This document shows positions 1-9,572 of a stretch of DNA of 64,000 bases, one piece after another. The stretch spans positions 124,001 to 188,000 of the forward strand of contig NZ_WWEM01000013.1 of the NCBI RefSeq assembly GCF_019308285.1, written 5' to 3'. This DNA comes from Flavobacterium quisquiliarum. Its GTDB lineage: Bacteria > Bacteroidota > Bacteroidia > Flavobacteriales > Flavobacteriaceae. Numbering within the stretch: the first letter of the stretch is position 1; each line of letters begins with the position of its first letter. The notes beneath the pieces were generated by a model, which ran no database searches, was not told the DNA's origin, and saw only the letters and a list, made by a program, of their open reading frames with translations. A program made the translations under genes and the position numbers.

Positions 1-111
1 GGTTACATAAGAATCAATTGTTTTCTGTGCCTTTTCTTGTTTTTCGTCTTTACATGATGTAAAGCTCAACGCTAATAATGCAATTCCTGTAGCTATTTTG
101 ATATTTTTCAT
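1..111 (-). CDS. Lipoprotein, N-terminal part (runs off the window)
   Basis: Only the first 37 codons lie in the window; the gene continues past position 1. The start is the ATG complementary to 109-111. The N-terminus is a short basic and hydrophobic signal ending in LSFTSC, a good lipobox, so the mature protein should be lipid-anchored at that Cys in the periplasm or outer membrane. The residues after the Cys (KDEKQEKAQKT) are highly charged, as is usual for Bacteroidota lipoprotein linkers. The function cannot be told from this fragment. It is divergent from the ABC ATPase gene that starts at 405. Confidence 0.75.
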   Translation of the reverse strand, partial: MKNIKIATGIALLALSFTSCKDEKQEKAQKTIDSYVT

Positions 112-404
112 AATTTTGATTGTTTTAATTAATAATATCAAATTTACTTAAAAGAAAATGCTTAAAATTACATTATTCCCATCTTTTTAAGATTTATAAA
201 ATAATAAATTTATAAATTCAACCAAATAATGATAATTATACAAAACAACATCACAACGATATAACGGCTTTAAAAATATATTGTTGATTATTTTGTTATT
301 TCAATAAACTAAATGATGTTTTTGTAACAAAAACCGATTATCAGCTACTTATCAGTTTTATTCAAAAGTGTTTTGTACTTTTAAATCCAAAATTGAAAAC
401 TAAA

Positions 405-1091
405 ATGGCTGAACCATTAATTAAAATAACCGATATCAGACGAAATTTTGTTTTAGGAAACGAAATTGTTTATGTTTTAAAGGGAGTTAATTTAGAAATA
501 AAAAAAGGCGAATATGTAGCATTAATGGGACCTTCAGGATCCGGAAAATCAACTTTAATGAACTTATTAGGCTGTTTAGACACACCTACTTCTGGACGTT
601 ATGTCTTAAATGGAAAAGATGTCAGCCAAATGAAAGACGATGAATTGGCCGAAATCAGAAATAAAGAAATTGGCTTCGTATTTCAGACTTTTAATTTATT
701 ACCCCGAACAACTGCATTAGATAATGTAGCACTTCCTATGATTTATGCCGGTTACGGAAAATCTGACCGAATTGCACGTGCAACCGAAGTTCTAAAACAA
801 GTAAATCTAGCCGATAGAATGGATCACCAGCCGAATCAGCTTTCTGGAGGACAACGCCAGCGTGTTGCTGTAGCCAGAGCTTTGGTTAATAAGCCTTCGA
901 TTATTCTTGCCGATGAACCAACGGGAAACTTAGACAGTAAAACTTCTATAGAAATCATGAAGCTTTTCGGAGATATTCACGCACAAGGAAACACTGTAAT
1001 TCTAGTAACGCATGAAGAAGATATTGCTGCTTATGCACATCGAGTAATTCGTTTGCGTGATGGTTTAATTGAAAGCGATACGACTAAATAA
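405..1091 (+). CDS. ABC transporter ATP-binding protein, LolD/MacB type
   Basis: Cytoplasmic ATPase subunit of 228 residues. Numbered from the ATG at 405, Walker A is GPSGSGKST at 42-50, the Q-loop Gln is near 94, the signature LSGGQ is at 146-150, Walker B ILADEP at 167-172 and the H-loop His near 203. The motif FNLLP after the Q-loop and the overall size match the LolD/MacB/FtsE group that works with FtsX-fold permeases in lipoprotein release or efflux. An in-frame TTG at 393 would add four residues, but the ATG at 405 begins where homologues usually do. No permease gene is adjacent; a MacB-like permease lies far away at 43871 and a partnership with it is only a guess. Confidence 0.9.
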   Translation: MAEPLIKITDIRRNFVLGNEIVYVLKGVNLEIKKGEYVALMGPSGSGKSTLMNLLGCLDTPTSGRYVLNGKDVSQMKDDELAEIRNKEIGFVFQTFNLLPRTTALDNVALPMIYAGYGKSDRIARATEVLKQVNLADRMDHQPNQLSGGQRQRVAVARALVNKPSIILADEPTGNLDSKTSIEIMKLFGDIHAQGNTVILVTHEEDIAAYAHRVIRLRDGLIESDTTK

Positions 1092-1124
1092 TTTTAGATT
1101 TTTGTATTAAAAATAAATTTCAGA

Positions 1125-1802
1125 GTGAAAAAAATCCTCGTCTCGTTTGTATTATTTTTCACTATTTCAATTAGTGCTCAAAATCAAACGTATTACAGAT
1201 TAATAGAATATGCCAAAAAAGCACCTGAATCTGAAACTAAAGACATTGAAGATTTAAGCAAATATTTAGCAAGAGGAGCAAAAACTAAAAAAGAACTTGT
1301 TCAATTAATTTATTACTGGATTTGTTTAAATATTGATTATGATATCGAATCTTACGCAAACAATACAATAGATGATGTTTCTGCTGAAACTACCTTTTCT
1401 GACAGAAAATCAGTTTGTGCAGGTTATTCAAATTTATTTCAGGAAATCTGTCTTAATCTAAAAATAAAGTGTGAAGTCATTACAGGTTATGGCAAAGGTT
1501 ATAATTATAACGGTGAATATCTAAAGGAAACAAATCACGCCTGGAATGCTGTCAAAATGTATGACAAATGGGAATTTATAGATGTAACCTGGGGAGCTGG
1601 TGGAGCCTTTGAAAATGAAGATGGAAAATTATTTTTTGAGAAACAATTATCTGTCCGTTACTTACTAGACAATCCCGAAGATTTTATCCTGGAACATTTA
1701 CCTGAAAAACCTGAATGGCAGCTTTTAGAAAACCCAATTTCTAAGGATGTTTTTTTTAGTACGGAAATGGAAAATAAAAGACTGGAAAGAATTAAACTTT
1801 AA
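1125..1802 (+). CDS. Secreted transglutaminase-like (papain-fold) protein
   Basis: 225 residues with an N-terminal signal peptide ending near SISAQ (about residues 1-19). The body has the transglutaminase-core pattern: Cys98 in SVCAGYSNLF, His138 in NHAWN and Asp153 in FIDVTWG, giving a plausible Cys-His-Asp triad. Many bacterial members of this superfamily act as cysteine peptidases or peptidoglycan amidases in the periplasm rather than as cross-linking enzymes; the substrate cannot be inferred here. The start is GTG at 1125, 33 bases after the ABC ATPase gene, so the two may be cotranscribed. Confidence 0.8.
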   Translation: MKKILVSFVLFFTISISAQNQTYYRLIEYAKKAPESETKDIEDLSKYLARGAKTKKELVQLIYYWICLNIDYDIESYANNTIDDVSAETTFSDRKSVCAGYSNLFQEICLNLKIKCEVITGYGKGYNYNGEYLKETNHAWNAVKMYDKWEFIDVTWGAGGAFENEDGKLFFEKQLSVRYLLDNPEDFILEHLPEKPEWQLLENPISKDVFFSTEMENKRLERIKL

Positions 1803-1866
1803 TATAGAAATTACAAACCAAGAAACTTAGCATCTCAGAATCTCAGAACCTTAGCATCTTAAAAAA
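1803..1866. repeat. CTTAGCATCT-type intergenic repeat, copy 1
   Basis: The gap between two genes is filled by short near-repeats of the words CTTAGCATCT, CTCAGAATCT and CAGAACCTTAG. The same words recur, in both orientations, at 11811-11990 and 37037-37136. It has no coding content, and the next gene starts within 10 bases of it. Confidence 0.7.
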
Positions 1867-2436
1867 ATGAAAGTATATACCAAAACCGGCGACAAAGGTA
1901 CAACAGCTCTTTTTGGAGGAACCCGCGTACCGAAAGACCATATTAGAATTGACAGTTATGGAACTGTTGATGAACTTAATTCATACATTGGATTAATTCG
2001 TGATCAGGAAATGGATCATCATTATAAAACTATTTTAATAGAAATACAGGATCGTCTTTTTACCGTTGGTGCCATTTTGGCAACTCCACAAGAAAAAGAA
2101 GTGCTAAAAAACGGAAAACTTCGCTTAGAAAATTTGGGGATAATTGAATCTGATATTGAATTACTCGAAAACGAAATAGATAAAATGGAAGAAAGCCTTC
2201 CGCAAATGACTCATTTTGTTTTACCTGGCGGACATCCAACCGTGTCACATTGTCATATAGCACGCTGTATTTGCCGTCGCGCAGAACGTTTGGCAGTACA
2301 TTTAAGTCATAATGAGCACGTTCCAGAAATCGCAATTATGTACTTAAACCGACTTTCTGACTACCTTTTTGTCTTGGCACGAAAGTTGTCCTCAGACCTT
2401 AAAGCGGAGGAAGTGAAATGGATTCCGAGAAAGTAA
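1867..2436 (+). CDS. Cob(I)alamin adenosyltransferase, PduO/MMAB type
   Basis: 189 residues. It transfers the adenosyl group of ATP to cob(I)alamin, giving adenosylcobalamin, the cofactor of methylmalonyl-CoA mutase. The family hallmarks are present: N-terminal ATP-binding TKTGDKGTT (5-13), DSYGTVDELNSYIG (29-42), RRAER (137-141) and NRLSDYLF (161-168) in the helical bundle. The length is typical of the PduO-type domain alone, with no fused C-terminal domain. The partner mutase genes lie at 56162-59904 and the mutase chaperone gene meaB at 15318. No B12 riboswitch is visible in the short upstream gap. Confidence 0.93.
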   Translation: MKVYTKTGDKGTTALFGGTRVPKDHIRIDSYGTVDELNSYIGLIRDQEMDHHYKTILIEIQDRLFTVGAILATPQEKEVLKNGKLRLENLGIIESDIELLENEIDKMEESLPQMTHFVLPGGHPTVSHCHIARCICRRAERLAVHLSHNEHVPEIAIMYLNRLSDYLFVLARKLSSDLKAEEVKWIPRK

Positions 2437-2439
2437 ATT

Positions 2440-2590
2440 TTCTTAAAATTCCAATTTTTTGAAATCCCAAATTCCAATAAAAAACTGAAATTCTTTGAAT
2501 TTAAGTTATGCGTAAAAGCTGTAAAATTGGAGGTTTTAAGCTTCTTTTTTGGAATTTGAAACTTAAAAATTGGGATTTACCAAAGGACGT
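2440..2590. repeat. AATTCCAA-type inverted repeat
   Basis: AAATCCCAAATTCCAA near 2462-2478 faces TTGGAATTTG near 2551 and AAATTGGGATTT near 2566-2578, giving an interrupted palindrome between the adenosyltransferase gene and the next promoter. The same words form a much tighter hairpin at 29404-29446. Confidence 0.6.
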
Positions 2591-2623
2591 TCTTAAATTT
2601 TATTAAAATAAATCAAAATTTAC

Positions 2624-2653
2624 TTGTCTTTTTCAGTAAAAAATTTATTTTTG
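2624..2653 (+). promoter_or_regulatory. Bacteroidota-type promoter for the DUF2795 gene
   Basis: TTG at 2624-2626 is followed after 19 bases by TATTTTTG (2646-2653), matching the Bacteroidetes primary-sigma consensus TTTG-N(17-23)-TAnnTTTG. It sits 22 bases before the ATG at 2675. Confidence 0.7.
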
Positions 2654-2674
2654 CACAAACTAAACAGATAACAG

Positions 2675-2896
2675 ATGTATTGGACATTAGAATTAGCATC
2701 TTATTTAAGTGATGCGCCATGGCCTGCTAACAAAGATGAACTTATTGACTACGCTATTAGAGCTGGTGCTCCATTAGAAGTAGTAGAAAACCTTCAATCA
2801 ATCGAAGATGAAGGCGAGATATATGAATCAATGGAAGAAATTTGGCCTGATTATCCAACAGACGAAGATTATCTTTGGAATGAGGATGAATATTAA
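2675..2896 (+). CDS. DUF2795 domain protein
   Basis: 73-residue acidic protein (WTLELASYLSDAPWPANKDELIDYAIRAG...). The first half matches the DUF2795 pattern, in which a short hydrophobic helix is followed by P-A-x-K-x-E-L-I-x-Y-A; the second half is rich in Asp, Glu, Trp and Tyr. Its function is unknown. It lies directly upstream of secA but is separated from it by a strong terminator, so cotranscription is unlikely. It has its own good promoter, which suggests high expression. Confidence 0.8.
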   Translation: MYWTLELASYLSDAPWPANKDELIDYAIRAGAPLEVVENLQSIEDEGEIYESMEEIWPDYPTDEDYLWNEDEY

Positions 2897-2903
2897 AAAA
2901 ATA

Positions 2904-2946
2904 AACCAAAGGAAAAAGTCTCATCATAGAGGCTTTTTTTTTGGTT
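2904..2946 (+). terminator. Rho-independent terminator after the DUF2795 gene
   Basis: The hairpin AAAAAGtCTC / GAGgCTTTTT ends in a run of nine T. Outer AACCAAA/TTTGGTT bases extend the stem. Confidence 0.8.
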
Positions 2947-2982
2947 CAAATACATATAAATAATAAAGAAATACAATAAATC

Positions 2983-5900
2983 ATGAGTTTCATAAACAGT
3001 ATTATTAAAGTCTTTGTGGGTGATAAATCACAGAAAGATGTCAAAGCTTTACAACCTTACTTAAATAAAATTAAAACATTCGAAGCTCCCTTAATGAGTC
3101 TAACTAACGACGAATTGAGAGGAAGAACTGTTTATTTTAAAGACAGAATTAAAGAAGCCAGAGCTGACAAAGATGCTAAAATTGCTGCGCTTAAAGCGGA
3201 AGTAGAAAACATCGAAGACATCGACAAAAGAGAAGATCTTTATGATGCTATAGATGCTCTTGAAAAAGAAGCTTATGAAATCTCTGAGAAAACTTTATTG
3301 GAAATTCTTCCAGAAGCTTTTTCTGTAGTAAAAGAAACGGCTCGTCGTTTCAAAGAAAACTCTCACATTGAGGTTACTGCAACTGCAAAAGACCGTGAAT
3401 TTTCTGCAACAAAACCATATATTACTATTGAAGGTGATAAATCGGTTTGGGCTAATAAATGGAATGCTGCCGGAAAAGACATCACTTGGGACATGATTCA
3501 CTATGATGTTCAGTTGATTGGTGGTATGGTTTTACACGAAGGTAAAGTTGCCGAAATGCAAACGGGTGAAGGTAAAACTTTGGTTGCTACACTTCCACTT
3601 TACTTAAATGCTTTGACTGGAAATGGAGTTCACTTAGTAACAGTGAATGACTACTTGGCAAAACGTGATAGCACATGGAAAGCACCTTTGTTCGAATTCC
3701 ACGGTTTATCTGTTGACTGTATCGATAATCATCAGCCAAGTACTGAACAAAGAAAGAAAGCATACGACGCTGATATCACTTACGGAACCAATAACGAATT
3801 TGGTTTTGATTACTTAAGAGATAACATGGCACACTCTCCTAGCGATTTAGTACAGAGAAAACACAATTTTGCCATTGTCGACGAGGTGGATTCTGTATTA
3901 ATTGATGATGCCAGAACACCGCTTATCATTTCTGGACCGGTTCCTCAGGGAGATCGTCACGAATTCAACGAATTGAAACCAAAAATCGAAAACTTAGTTG
4001 CACAACAACGTCAGTTAGCAAATGGTTTCTTAGCTGAAGCTAAAAAATTAATCAAAGAAGGAAATACTAAAGACGGAGGTTTCTTATTATTAAGAGCTTA
4101 CAGATCTTTACCTAAAAATAAAGCATTAATTAAATTTTTGAGTGAAGAAGGAATTAAACAATTGCTTCAAAAAACTGAAAATCAATATATGCAGGATAAC
4201 AATCGCGAAATGCATAAAGTTGACGAAGCTTTATATTTTGTGATTGAAGAAAAAAACAATCAAGTTGAGTTAACAGATAACGGTATCAAATACCTTTCTG
4301 GAGATACAGATGCCGATTTCTTCGTTTTACCAGACATCGGAACAGAAATCGCTGCTATCGAAAAACAAAAATTAGATAAAGATGCGGAAGCGGAAGCTAA
4401 AGAAAGATTATTCCAAGATTTTGGAGTAAAAAGCGAGCGTATCCACACTTTAACGCAACTTTTAAAAGCTTATGCTTTATTCGAAAAAGATGTAGAGTAT
4501 GTGATCATGGACAACAAAATTATGATTGTCGATGAGCAAACCGGTCGTATCATGGATGGTCGTCGCTACTCAGACGGATTACACCAAGCGATCGAAGCTA
4601 AAGAAAACGTAAAAATCGAAGCTGCTACACAAACTTTTGCAACAGTAACATTACAGAATTATTTCAGAATGTACAGCAAATTAGCTGGTATGACGGGGAC
4701 AGCTGTTACAGAAGCTGGCGAGTTGTGGCAGATTTATAAATTAGACGTTGTTGAAATTCCAACTAACCGTGGAATTGCAAGAATTGACAAAGAAGATTAT
4801 ATCTACAAAACTACACGTGAAAAATTCAACGCTGTTATCGAAGACGTTACTGAATTATCACAGGCTGGAAGACCAGTATTGATTGGAACAACTTCTGTAG
4901 AGATTTCAGAATTATTGAGCCGTATGCTTAAAATGAGAGGAATCACGCACAACGTATTGAATGCTAAAATGCACAAGCAAGAAGCACAAATCGTTGAAGA
5001 AGCTGGTAAAGCTGGAGTGGTAACAATTGCAACAAACATGGCTGGTCGTGGTACCGATATTAAATTATCTCCAGAAGTTAAAGCTGCGGGAGGTTTAGCA
5101 ATCGTGGGTACAGAACGTCATGATTCACGTCGTGTTGACAGACAGTTACGTGGTCGTTCTGGTCGTCAGGGAGATCCGGGAAGTTCTCAATTTTATGTTT
5201 CTCTTGAAGATAACTTAATGCGTTTATTCGGTTCTGAAAGAGTAGCGAAAGTAATGGACAGAATGGGATTGAAAGAAGGTGAAGTTATTCAGCATTCTAT
5301 GATGACTAAATCGATCGAACGTGCTCAGAAAAAAGTAGAAGAAAATAACTTTGGTGTTCGTAAACGTTTATTAGAATATGATGACGTAATGAATTCTCAG
5401 CGTGAAGTAGTTTACAAACGTCGTCGTCACGCTTTATTTGGTGAGCGTTTGAAACTGGATATTGCGAATATGCTTTATGATACTTGCGAATTAATCGTTA
5501 GCAACAGTAAAGTGGCAAATGATTTCAAAGGATACGAATTTGATTTAATTCGTTATTTCGGAATCACGTCTCCAATTTCAGAAGCAGATTTCTTAAAATT
5601 GTCTGATATTGAAGTTACTGGTAAAGTATACAAAGAAGCTTTAGCTTTCTACACAGAAAAAACTGAAAGAAGCGCAAGAGAAGCTTTCCCAATTATCAAA
5701 GGAGTTTACGAAGAGCCTAACAATCATTTTGAAAGAATCGTAGTTCCATTTACAGACGGAATCAAAACTTTGAATGTGGTAACTGACTTGAAAAGAGCTT
5801 ATGACAGCGAAGGAGCTCAATTAATTGCTGATTTCGAGAAAAACATAACACTTTCTATTGTTGATGAAGCTTGGAAAAAACACTTACGCAAAATGGACGA

Positions 5901-6330
5901 ATTGAAACAATCTGTTCAATTGGCTGTTCACGAGCAAAAAGACCCATTGCTTATTTACAAATTAGAAGCTTTCAACTTGTTTAGAGGAATGCTGGATAAC
6001 GTTAATAAAGAAGTTATTTCATTCTTATTCAAAGGTGATTTACCTGCTCAAAACGCTCCTGAAATTCACGAAGCAAGAGAAGTAGCTCGTCCAAAAGAAA
6101 ATTTACAATTAAGTAAAGACGAAATCCCAAACAGCGAAAGCATCAACCGTGAAGCTGGAGAAACTCAACAGCGTCAGGTTACAGAAACTATCGTTAGAGA
6201 TACACCAAAAATCAACAGAAATGATACTGTTACAGTTCAGGAAGTTGCTACTGGTAAAACAGAAACAATGAAATTCAAAAAAGCTGAAAGTCTTTTAGCT
6301 GCCGGAACTTGGGTTTTGGTTAATGAATAA
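2983..6330 (+). CDS. secA: Preprotein translocase ATPase SecA
   Basis: 1115 residues. This is the motor ATPase that drives unfolded preproteins through SecYEG at the inner membrane. Walker A is QTGEGKT at 193-199, the DEVD Walker B lies at 300-303 followed by [15 protein letters not shown], and the second RecA domain holds [12 protein letters not shown] and [21 protein letters not shown]. It is about 200 residues longer than E. coli SecA, mainly from lineage-typical insertions including a lysine-rich stretch after residue 320. The usual C-terminal zinc-binding Cys cluster is absent; the chain ends in GTWVLVNE. The gene appears monocistronic between two terminators. Confidence 0.98.
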   Translation: MSFINSIIKVFVGDKSQKDVKALQPYLNKIKTFEAPLMSLTNDELRGRTVYFKDRIKEARADKDAKIAALKAEVENIEDIDKREDLYDAIDALEKEAYEISEKTLLEILPEAFSVVKETARRFKENSHIEVTATAKDREFSATKPYITIEGDKSVWANKWNAAGKDITWDMIHYDVQLIGGMVLHEGKVAEMQTGEGKTLVATLPLYLNALTGNGVHLVTVNDYLAKRDSTWKAPLFEFHGLSVDCIDNHQPSTEQRKKAYDADITYGTNNEFGFDYLRDNMAHSPSDLVQRKHNFAIVDEVDSVLIDDARTPLIISGPVPQGDRHEFNELKPKIENLVAQQRQLANGFLAEAKKLIKEGNTKDGGFLLLRAYRSLPKNKALIKFLSEEGIKQLLQKTENQYMQDNNREMHKVDEALYFVIEEKNNQVELTDNGIKYLSGDTDADFFVLPDIGTEIAAIEKQKLDKDAEAEAKERLFQDFGVKSERIHTLTQLLKAYALFEKDVEYVIMDNKIMIVDEQTGRIMDGRRYSDGLHQAIEAKENVKIEAATQTFATVTLQNYFRMYSKLAGMTGTAVTEAGELWQIYKLDVVEIPTNRGIARIDKEDYIYKTTREKFNAVIEDVTELSQAGRPVLIGTTSVEISELLSRMLKMRGITHNVLNAKMHKQEAQIVEEAGKAGVVTIATNMAGRGTDIKLSPEVKAAGGLAIVGTERHDSRRVDRQLRGRSGRQGDPGSSQFYVSLEDNLMRLFGSERVAKVMDRMGLKEGEVIQHSMMTKSIERAQKKVEENNFGVRKRLLEYDDVMNSQREVVYKRRRHALFGERLKLDIANMLYDTCELIVSNSKVANDFKGYEFDLIRYFGITSPISEADFLKLSDIEVTGKVYKEALAFYTEKTERSAREAFPIIKGVYEEPNNHFERIVVPFTDGIKTLNVVTDLKRAYDSEGAQLIADFEKNITLSIVDEAWKKHLRKMDELKQSVQLAVHEQKDPLLIYKLEAFNLFRGMLDNVNKEVISFLFKGDLPAQNAPEIHEAREVARPKENLQLSKDEIPNSESINREAGETQQRQVTETIVRDTPKINRNDTVTVQEVATGKTETMKFKKAESLLAAGTWVLVNE

Positions 6331-6385
6331 ATTTTTAAGTATTCAGTTGCAGTCACAGTTTACAGACTGATCCTTTAATAATAAA

Positions 6386-6420
6386 AAAAAGACCGATAGT
6401 TTAAAACTGTCGGTCTTTTG
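6386..6420. terminator. Bidirectional terminator between secA and the TrmH gene
   Basis: The stem AAAGACCGAtAGTTT / AAACTGTCGGTCTTT is flanked by A and T runs on both sides and lies between convergent genes. It is nested in a looser palindrome of cAGTTTACAGactga / actgaaaACTGTAAACTGAGACT words (about 6345-6486). Confidence 0.8.
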
Positions 6421-6486
6421 TTTTTAAGTTATTTAAAAAACTAATTTACAGGTTCCAAACTGAGACTGAAAACTGTAAACTGAGAC

Positions 6487-7149
6487 TTATCTAGGGTTAT
6501 CCTGATAATATCTTTCTTCAATTCTTTTAATATCTTTTATAGAATTCTTTGCCCAAAGCAAACGTTTTACCAAAATTTCTTCATCAGTCAGTTTCCAGTT
6601 AATATCAGATCTTCTTAATCTGTTAGTTAAGCTTTGGATGATGATTGCTGCGGAAACCGAAATATTCAAACTTTCAGTAAAACCAACCATTGGAATTTTT
6701 AAAAATCCATCAGCATTATCCATAATTTCTTTGGATAAACCTTCCTTTTCAGTTCCGAAAAACAATGCACTTGGCTTTGAAATATCAAAATCTTCCAACA
6801 TGCAGTCTTTTTCATGCGGCGTTGTCGCAATGATTTGATAGCCTTTACCTTTCAGATCAGAAAGACAGCCAGAAACCGAATCAAATCGATTGATGTCAAC
6901 CCATTTTTGCGCACCTAACGCAATTTCTTTGTCAATACGTTTTCCAAAACGCTGCTCAATTACATTCAATTCTTGAATTCCAAAAACTTCACAGCTTCGC
7001 ATCACTGCGCTTGTATTGTGCATCTGATAAACATCTTCAACAGCGACAGTAAAATGTTTTGTTCGATTTTCTAAAACTTTTAAAAAATTAGCTTTTCTAT
7101 TATCGGTTAATATATTTTCTAAAAATGCGAGGTAATCTAAATCAATCAT
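6487..7149 (-). CDS. TrmH-family tRNA/rRNA 2'-O-ribose methyltransferase
   Basis: 220 residues of the SPOUT class with all three SpoU motifs: motif 1 NTSAVMRSC (45-53), motif 2 FFGTEKEGLS (130-139) and motif 3 IPMVGFTESLNISVSAA (152-168), which form the knotted SAM-binding site. The close fit of motif 3 and the length suggest tRNA Gm18 methyltransferase TrmH rather than the larger RlmB. The C-terminal KRLLWAKNSIKDIKRIEERYYQ resembles the TrmH basic tail. Transcribed alone, convergent with secA. Confidence 0.85.
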   Translation of the reverse strand: MIDLDYLAFLENILTDNRKANFLKVLENRTKHFTVAVEDVYQMHNTSAVMRSCEVFGIQELNVIEQRFGKRIDKEIALGAQKWVDINRFDSVSGCLSDLKGKGYQIIATTPHEKDCMLEDFDISKPSALFFGTEKEGLSKEIMDNADGFLKIPMVGFTESLNISVSAAIIIQSLTNRLRRSDINWKLTDEEILVKRLLWAKNSIKDIKRIEERYYQDNPR

Positions 7150-7227
7150 TTTAATTCTTTTTATTACTAACTATAAGTTCGTCAGTCTACATTAAGGAAA
7201 TTTAAGTCTGCGAAAATAACCATTTCA

Positions 7228-7257
7228 TTTGAAAAAAATCTCATTTGATTATCTTTG
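7228..7257 (+). promoter_or_regulatory. Promoter for the sirtuin gene
   Basis: TTTG (7228-7231), an 18-base spacer and TATCTTTG (7250-7257) match the Bacteroidetes consensus almost exactly; the start codon follows 29 bases later. Confidence 0.75.
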
Positions 7258-7286
7258 AATAAGAATCAAAAAAAACTTCATATAAA

Positions 7287-7976
7287 ATGAAAAAGAAACT
7301 TGTTATTTTAACCGGAGCTGGAATTAGTGCTGAAAGTGGCATCAAAACCTTTCGTGACAGTGATGGTTTGTGGGAAGGACATGATGTAATGGAAGTTGCA
7401 ACTCCTGAAGGATGGCATAAAAATCAAGAATTAGTTTTAGATTTTTACAACAAACGCCGTCAGCAGTTAAAAGAGGTCAATCCGAATTTAGGACATATAA
7501 TTTTGGCTGAGCTGGAAAAAGATTTTGATGTTTACGTTATCACTCAAAATGTTGACGATTTACATGAACGCGCTGGAAGCACAAAGGTTTTACATTTGCA
7601 TGGAGAATTATTAAAAGTTCGAAGCGTTCGGGATAAAAATCTAATTTTAGACTGGACAGAAGATTTAAAGACTGGCGATCTTGATGCAAACGGACATCAA
7701 TTGCGCCCGCATATTGTTTGGTTTGGCGAAGAAGTTCCAGCCTTGGAAGAAGCGATTGACATAACCGAAACTGCAGATTATTTTGCCGTAATTGGGACTT
7801 CGCTTCAAGTTTATCCTGCTGCAGGATTGACAGCTTATGTTCCGAGTACAACTCCTATTTTTTACATTGATCCCAAACCAATTGCAATTCCGAATATCCG
7901 AAATAAAGTAGAAACGATTGCCAAATTTGCATCCGAAGGAGTAGCAGACTTGAGAACGCGATTAAATTCATTTTGA
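7287..7976 (+). CDS. Class III (CobB/SIRT5-like) NAD-dependent deacylase lacking zinc cysteines
   Basis: 229 residues. Sirtuin motifs: GAGISAESGIKTFRD (10-24), TQNVDDLHERAG (86-97), catalytic His105 in HLHGEL, PHIVWFGE (141-148) and GTSLQVYPAAG (170-180). Tyr54 and Arg57 in FYNKRR are the Tyr-x-x-Arg pair that in class III sirtuins favours succinyl- or malonyl-lysine, so deacylation beyond acetyl is plausible. The protein has no cysteine at all, so the structural zinc ribbon that sits between HGEL and LRPH in E. coli CobB has lost its ligands although the segment is retained (residues 108-140). Confidence 0.9.
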   Translation: MKKKLVILTGAGISAESGIKTFRDSDGLWEGHDVMEVATPEGWHKNQELVLDFYNKRRQQLKEVNPNLGHIILAELEKDFDVYVITQNVDDLHERAGSTKVLHLHGELLKVRSVRDKNLILDWTEDLKTGDLDANGHQLRPHIVWFGEEVPALEEAIDITETADYFAVIGTSLQVYPAAGLTAYVPSTTPIFYIDPKPIAIPNIRNKVETIAKFASEGVADLRTRLNSF

Positions 7977-7997
7977 ATGCACAAATGCGCGTTTTAA

Positions 7998-8030
7998 TTG
8001 CCTGTAATCGCCAAATTCTGTTTATATTTG
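7998..8030 (+). promoter_or_regulatory. Promoter for purB
   Basis: TTG at 7998-8000 is followed after 22 bases by TATATTTG (8023-8030); the purB ATG is 26 bases downstream. Confidence 0.6.
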
Positions 8031-8055
8031 CACCTTTCGAAAAAACAACATAACA

Positions 8056-9402
8056 ATGACTACTCTAAACGAATTGAATGCTATTTCTCCAATTGATGGA
8101 AGATATAGAAATAAAACTCAAAATTTAGCACCTTTTTTCTCTGAAGAAGCTTTAATAAAATATCGTGTTTTAGTTGAAGTGGAATACTTCATTGCTTTAT
8201 GCCAAATTCCATTACCTCAACTACAAGGTATTGACGCAAGTTTGTTTGAAAGCTTGAGAAACATCTACAAAAATTTTTCAACTGAAGATGCGCTTTGGAT
8301 TAAAGAAACAGAAAAAGTAACCAACCACGACGTAAAAGCGGTAGAATACTTTATCAAAGATGCTTTTGAAAAATTAGGCTTATCTCAATACAAAGAGTTC
8401 ATTCATTTCGGATTAACGTCTCAAGATATCAATAATACTGCTATTCCGCTTTCGACAAAAGAAGCATTTGAGCAAGTTTATATGCCGACTTTAGTTGCTG
8501 TAATTGCCAAATTAAAAGAATTAAGCGTTGAATGGAAGGATATTCCAATGCTGGCACGTACACACGGACAACCTGCCTCTCCTACTCGTTTAGGAAAAGA
8601 GATTTTGGTTTTCGTAGAGCGTTTAGAAGAGCAGATGCGTTTGTTATTTAATGTTCCATTTGCAGCTAAATTTGGTGGTGCAACAGGAAACTTCAATGCT
8701 CATCATGTAGCGTATCCGCAAATTGACTGGAAACAGTTCGGAAATAAATTTGTTGAAACAGATCTTGGTTTACAGCATTCCTTCCCAACAACACAAATTG
8801 AGCATTACGATCATTTTGCTGCTTTTTTCGATGCTTTAAAAAGAATCAATACTATTATTATAGACTTAGACCGTGATATTTGGACTTATGTGTCAATGGA
8901 CTATTTCAAACAAAAAATCAAAGCTGGGGAAATTGGTTCTTCTGCAATGCCACACAAAGTAAATCCAATTGACTTTGAAAACTCTGAAGGAAACTTAGGA
9001 ATTGCAAATGCTATTTTTGAACATCTTTCTGCAAAATTACCAATCTCAAGATTACAGCGTGATTTAACGGACAGTACGGTTTTAAGAAACGTTGGTGTGC
9101 CATTTGGACATACCATTATCGCTTTTGAAGCAACTCTAAAAGGTTTAAATAAATTACTTTTAAACGAAAGTAAATTTGCTGAAGATTTAGAAAGAAACTG
9201 GGCCGTTGTGGCTGAAGCAATTCAGACTATTTTACGTCGCGAAGCGTATCCAAACCCTTACGAAGCTTTAAAAGGCCTAACAAGAACAAATGAAGCTATT
9301 GATAAAAATGCAATTCATAATTTTATTGCAACTTTAGAAGTTTCAGATGCTGTTAGAGCAGAATTATTAGCAATAACTCCTAGTAATTACACAGGAATCT
9401 AA
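8056..9402 (+). CDS. purB: Adenylosuccinate lyase
   Basis: 448 residues. It cleaves SAICAR to AICAR and adenylosuccinate to AMP in purine synthesis. The fumarase-superfamily signature GSSAMPHKVNP is at about 294-304, with the conserved LTSQDINNTA and ARTHGQPASPT segments upstream; these carry the catalytic His and Ser loop. The length and motif order match E. coli-type PurB. Monocistronic, with its own promoter and terminator. Confidence 0.97.
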   Translation: MTTLNELNAISPIDGRYRNKTQNLAPFFSEEALIKYRVLVEVEYFIALCQIPLPQLQGIDASLFESLRNIYKNFSTEDALWIKETEKVTNHDVKAVEYFIKDAFEKLGLSQYKEFIHFGLTSQDINNTAIPLSTKEAFEQVYMPTLVAVIAKLKELSVEWKDIPMLARTHGQPASPTRLGKEILVFVERLEEQMRLLFNVPFAAKFGGATGNFNAHHVAYPQIDWKQFGNKFVETDLGLQHSFPTTQIEHYDHFAAFFDALKRINTIIIDLDRDIWTYVSMDYFKQKIKAGEIGSSAMPHKVNPIDFENSEGNLGIANAIFEHLSAKLPISRLQRDLTDSTVLRNVGVPFGHTIIAFEATLKGLNKLLLNESKFAEDLERNWAVVAEAIQTILRREAYPNPYEALKGLTRTNEAIDKNAIHNFIATLEVSDAVRAELLAITPSNYTGI

Positions 9403-9424
9403 AGAAAATACCAAATATTTTGTC

Positions 9425-9459
9425 AAAAAAAGCTATCTTTATCGAGATAGCTTTTTTTA
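9425..9459 (+). terminator. Terminator after purB
   Basis: AAAAAAGCTATCT, loop ttatcg, AGATAGCTTTTTTT: a near-perfect hairpin with a T run. Confidence 0.85.
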
Positions 9460-9572
9460 TTTAATTCGGAGCTAAACCAGTATTACCTAGCCATTTATTC
9501 TTATAAAAGTGCAGTGGATTTCATTACAATGAAAAGCTGGATCAGCTCCTTAAAAAAATACCACGTTTTTAT

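Noticed and set aside
1125..1802. True transglutaminase
   Set aside because: Catalytic residues fit the superfamily, but bacterial members are mostly peptidases, so only the fold is claimed.
2060..2335. 91-codon minus-strand frame
   Set aside because: It is fully inside the adenosyltransferase gene, whose product has all family motifs; the antisense frame is a shadow.
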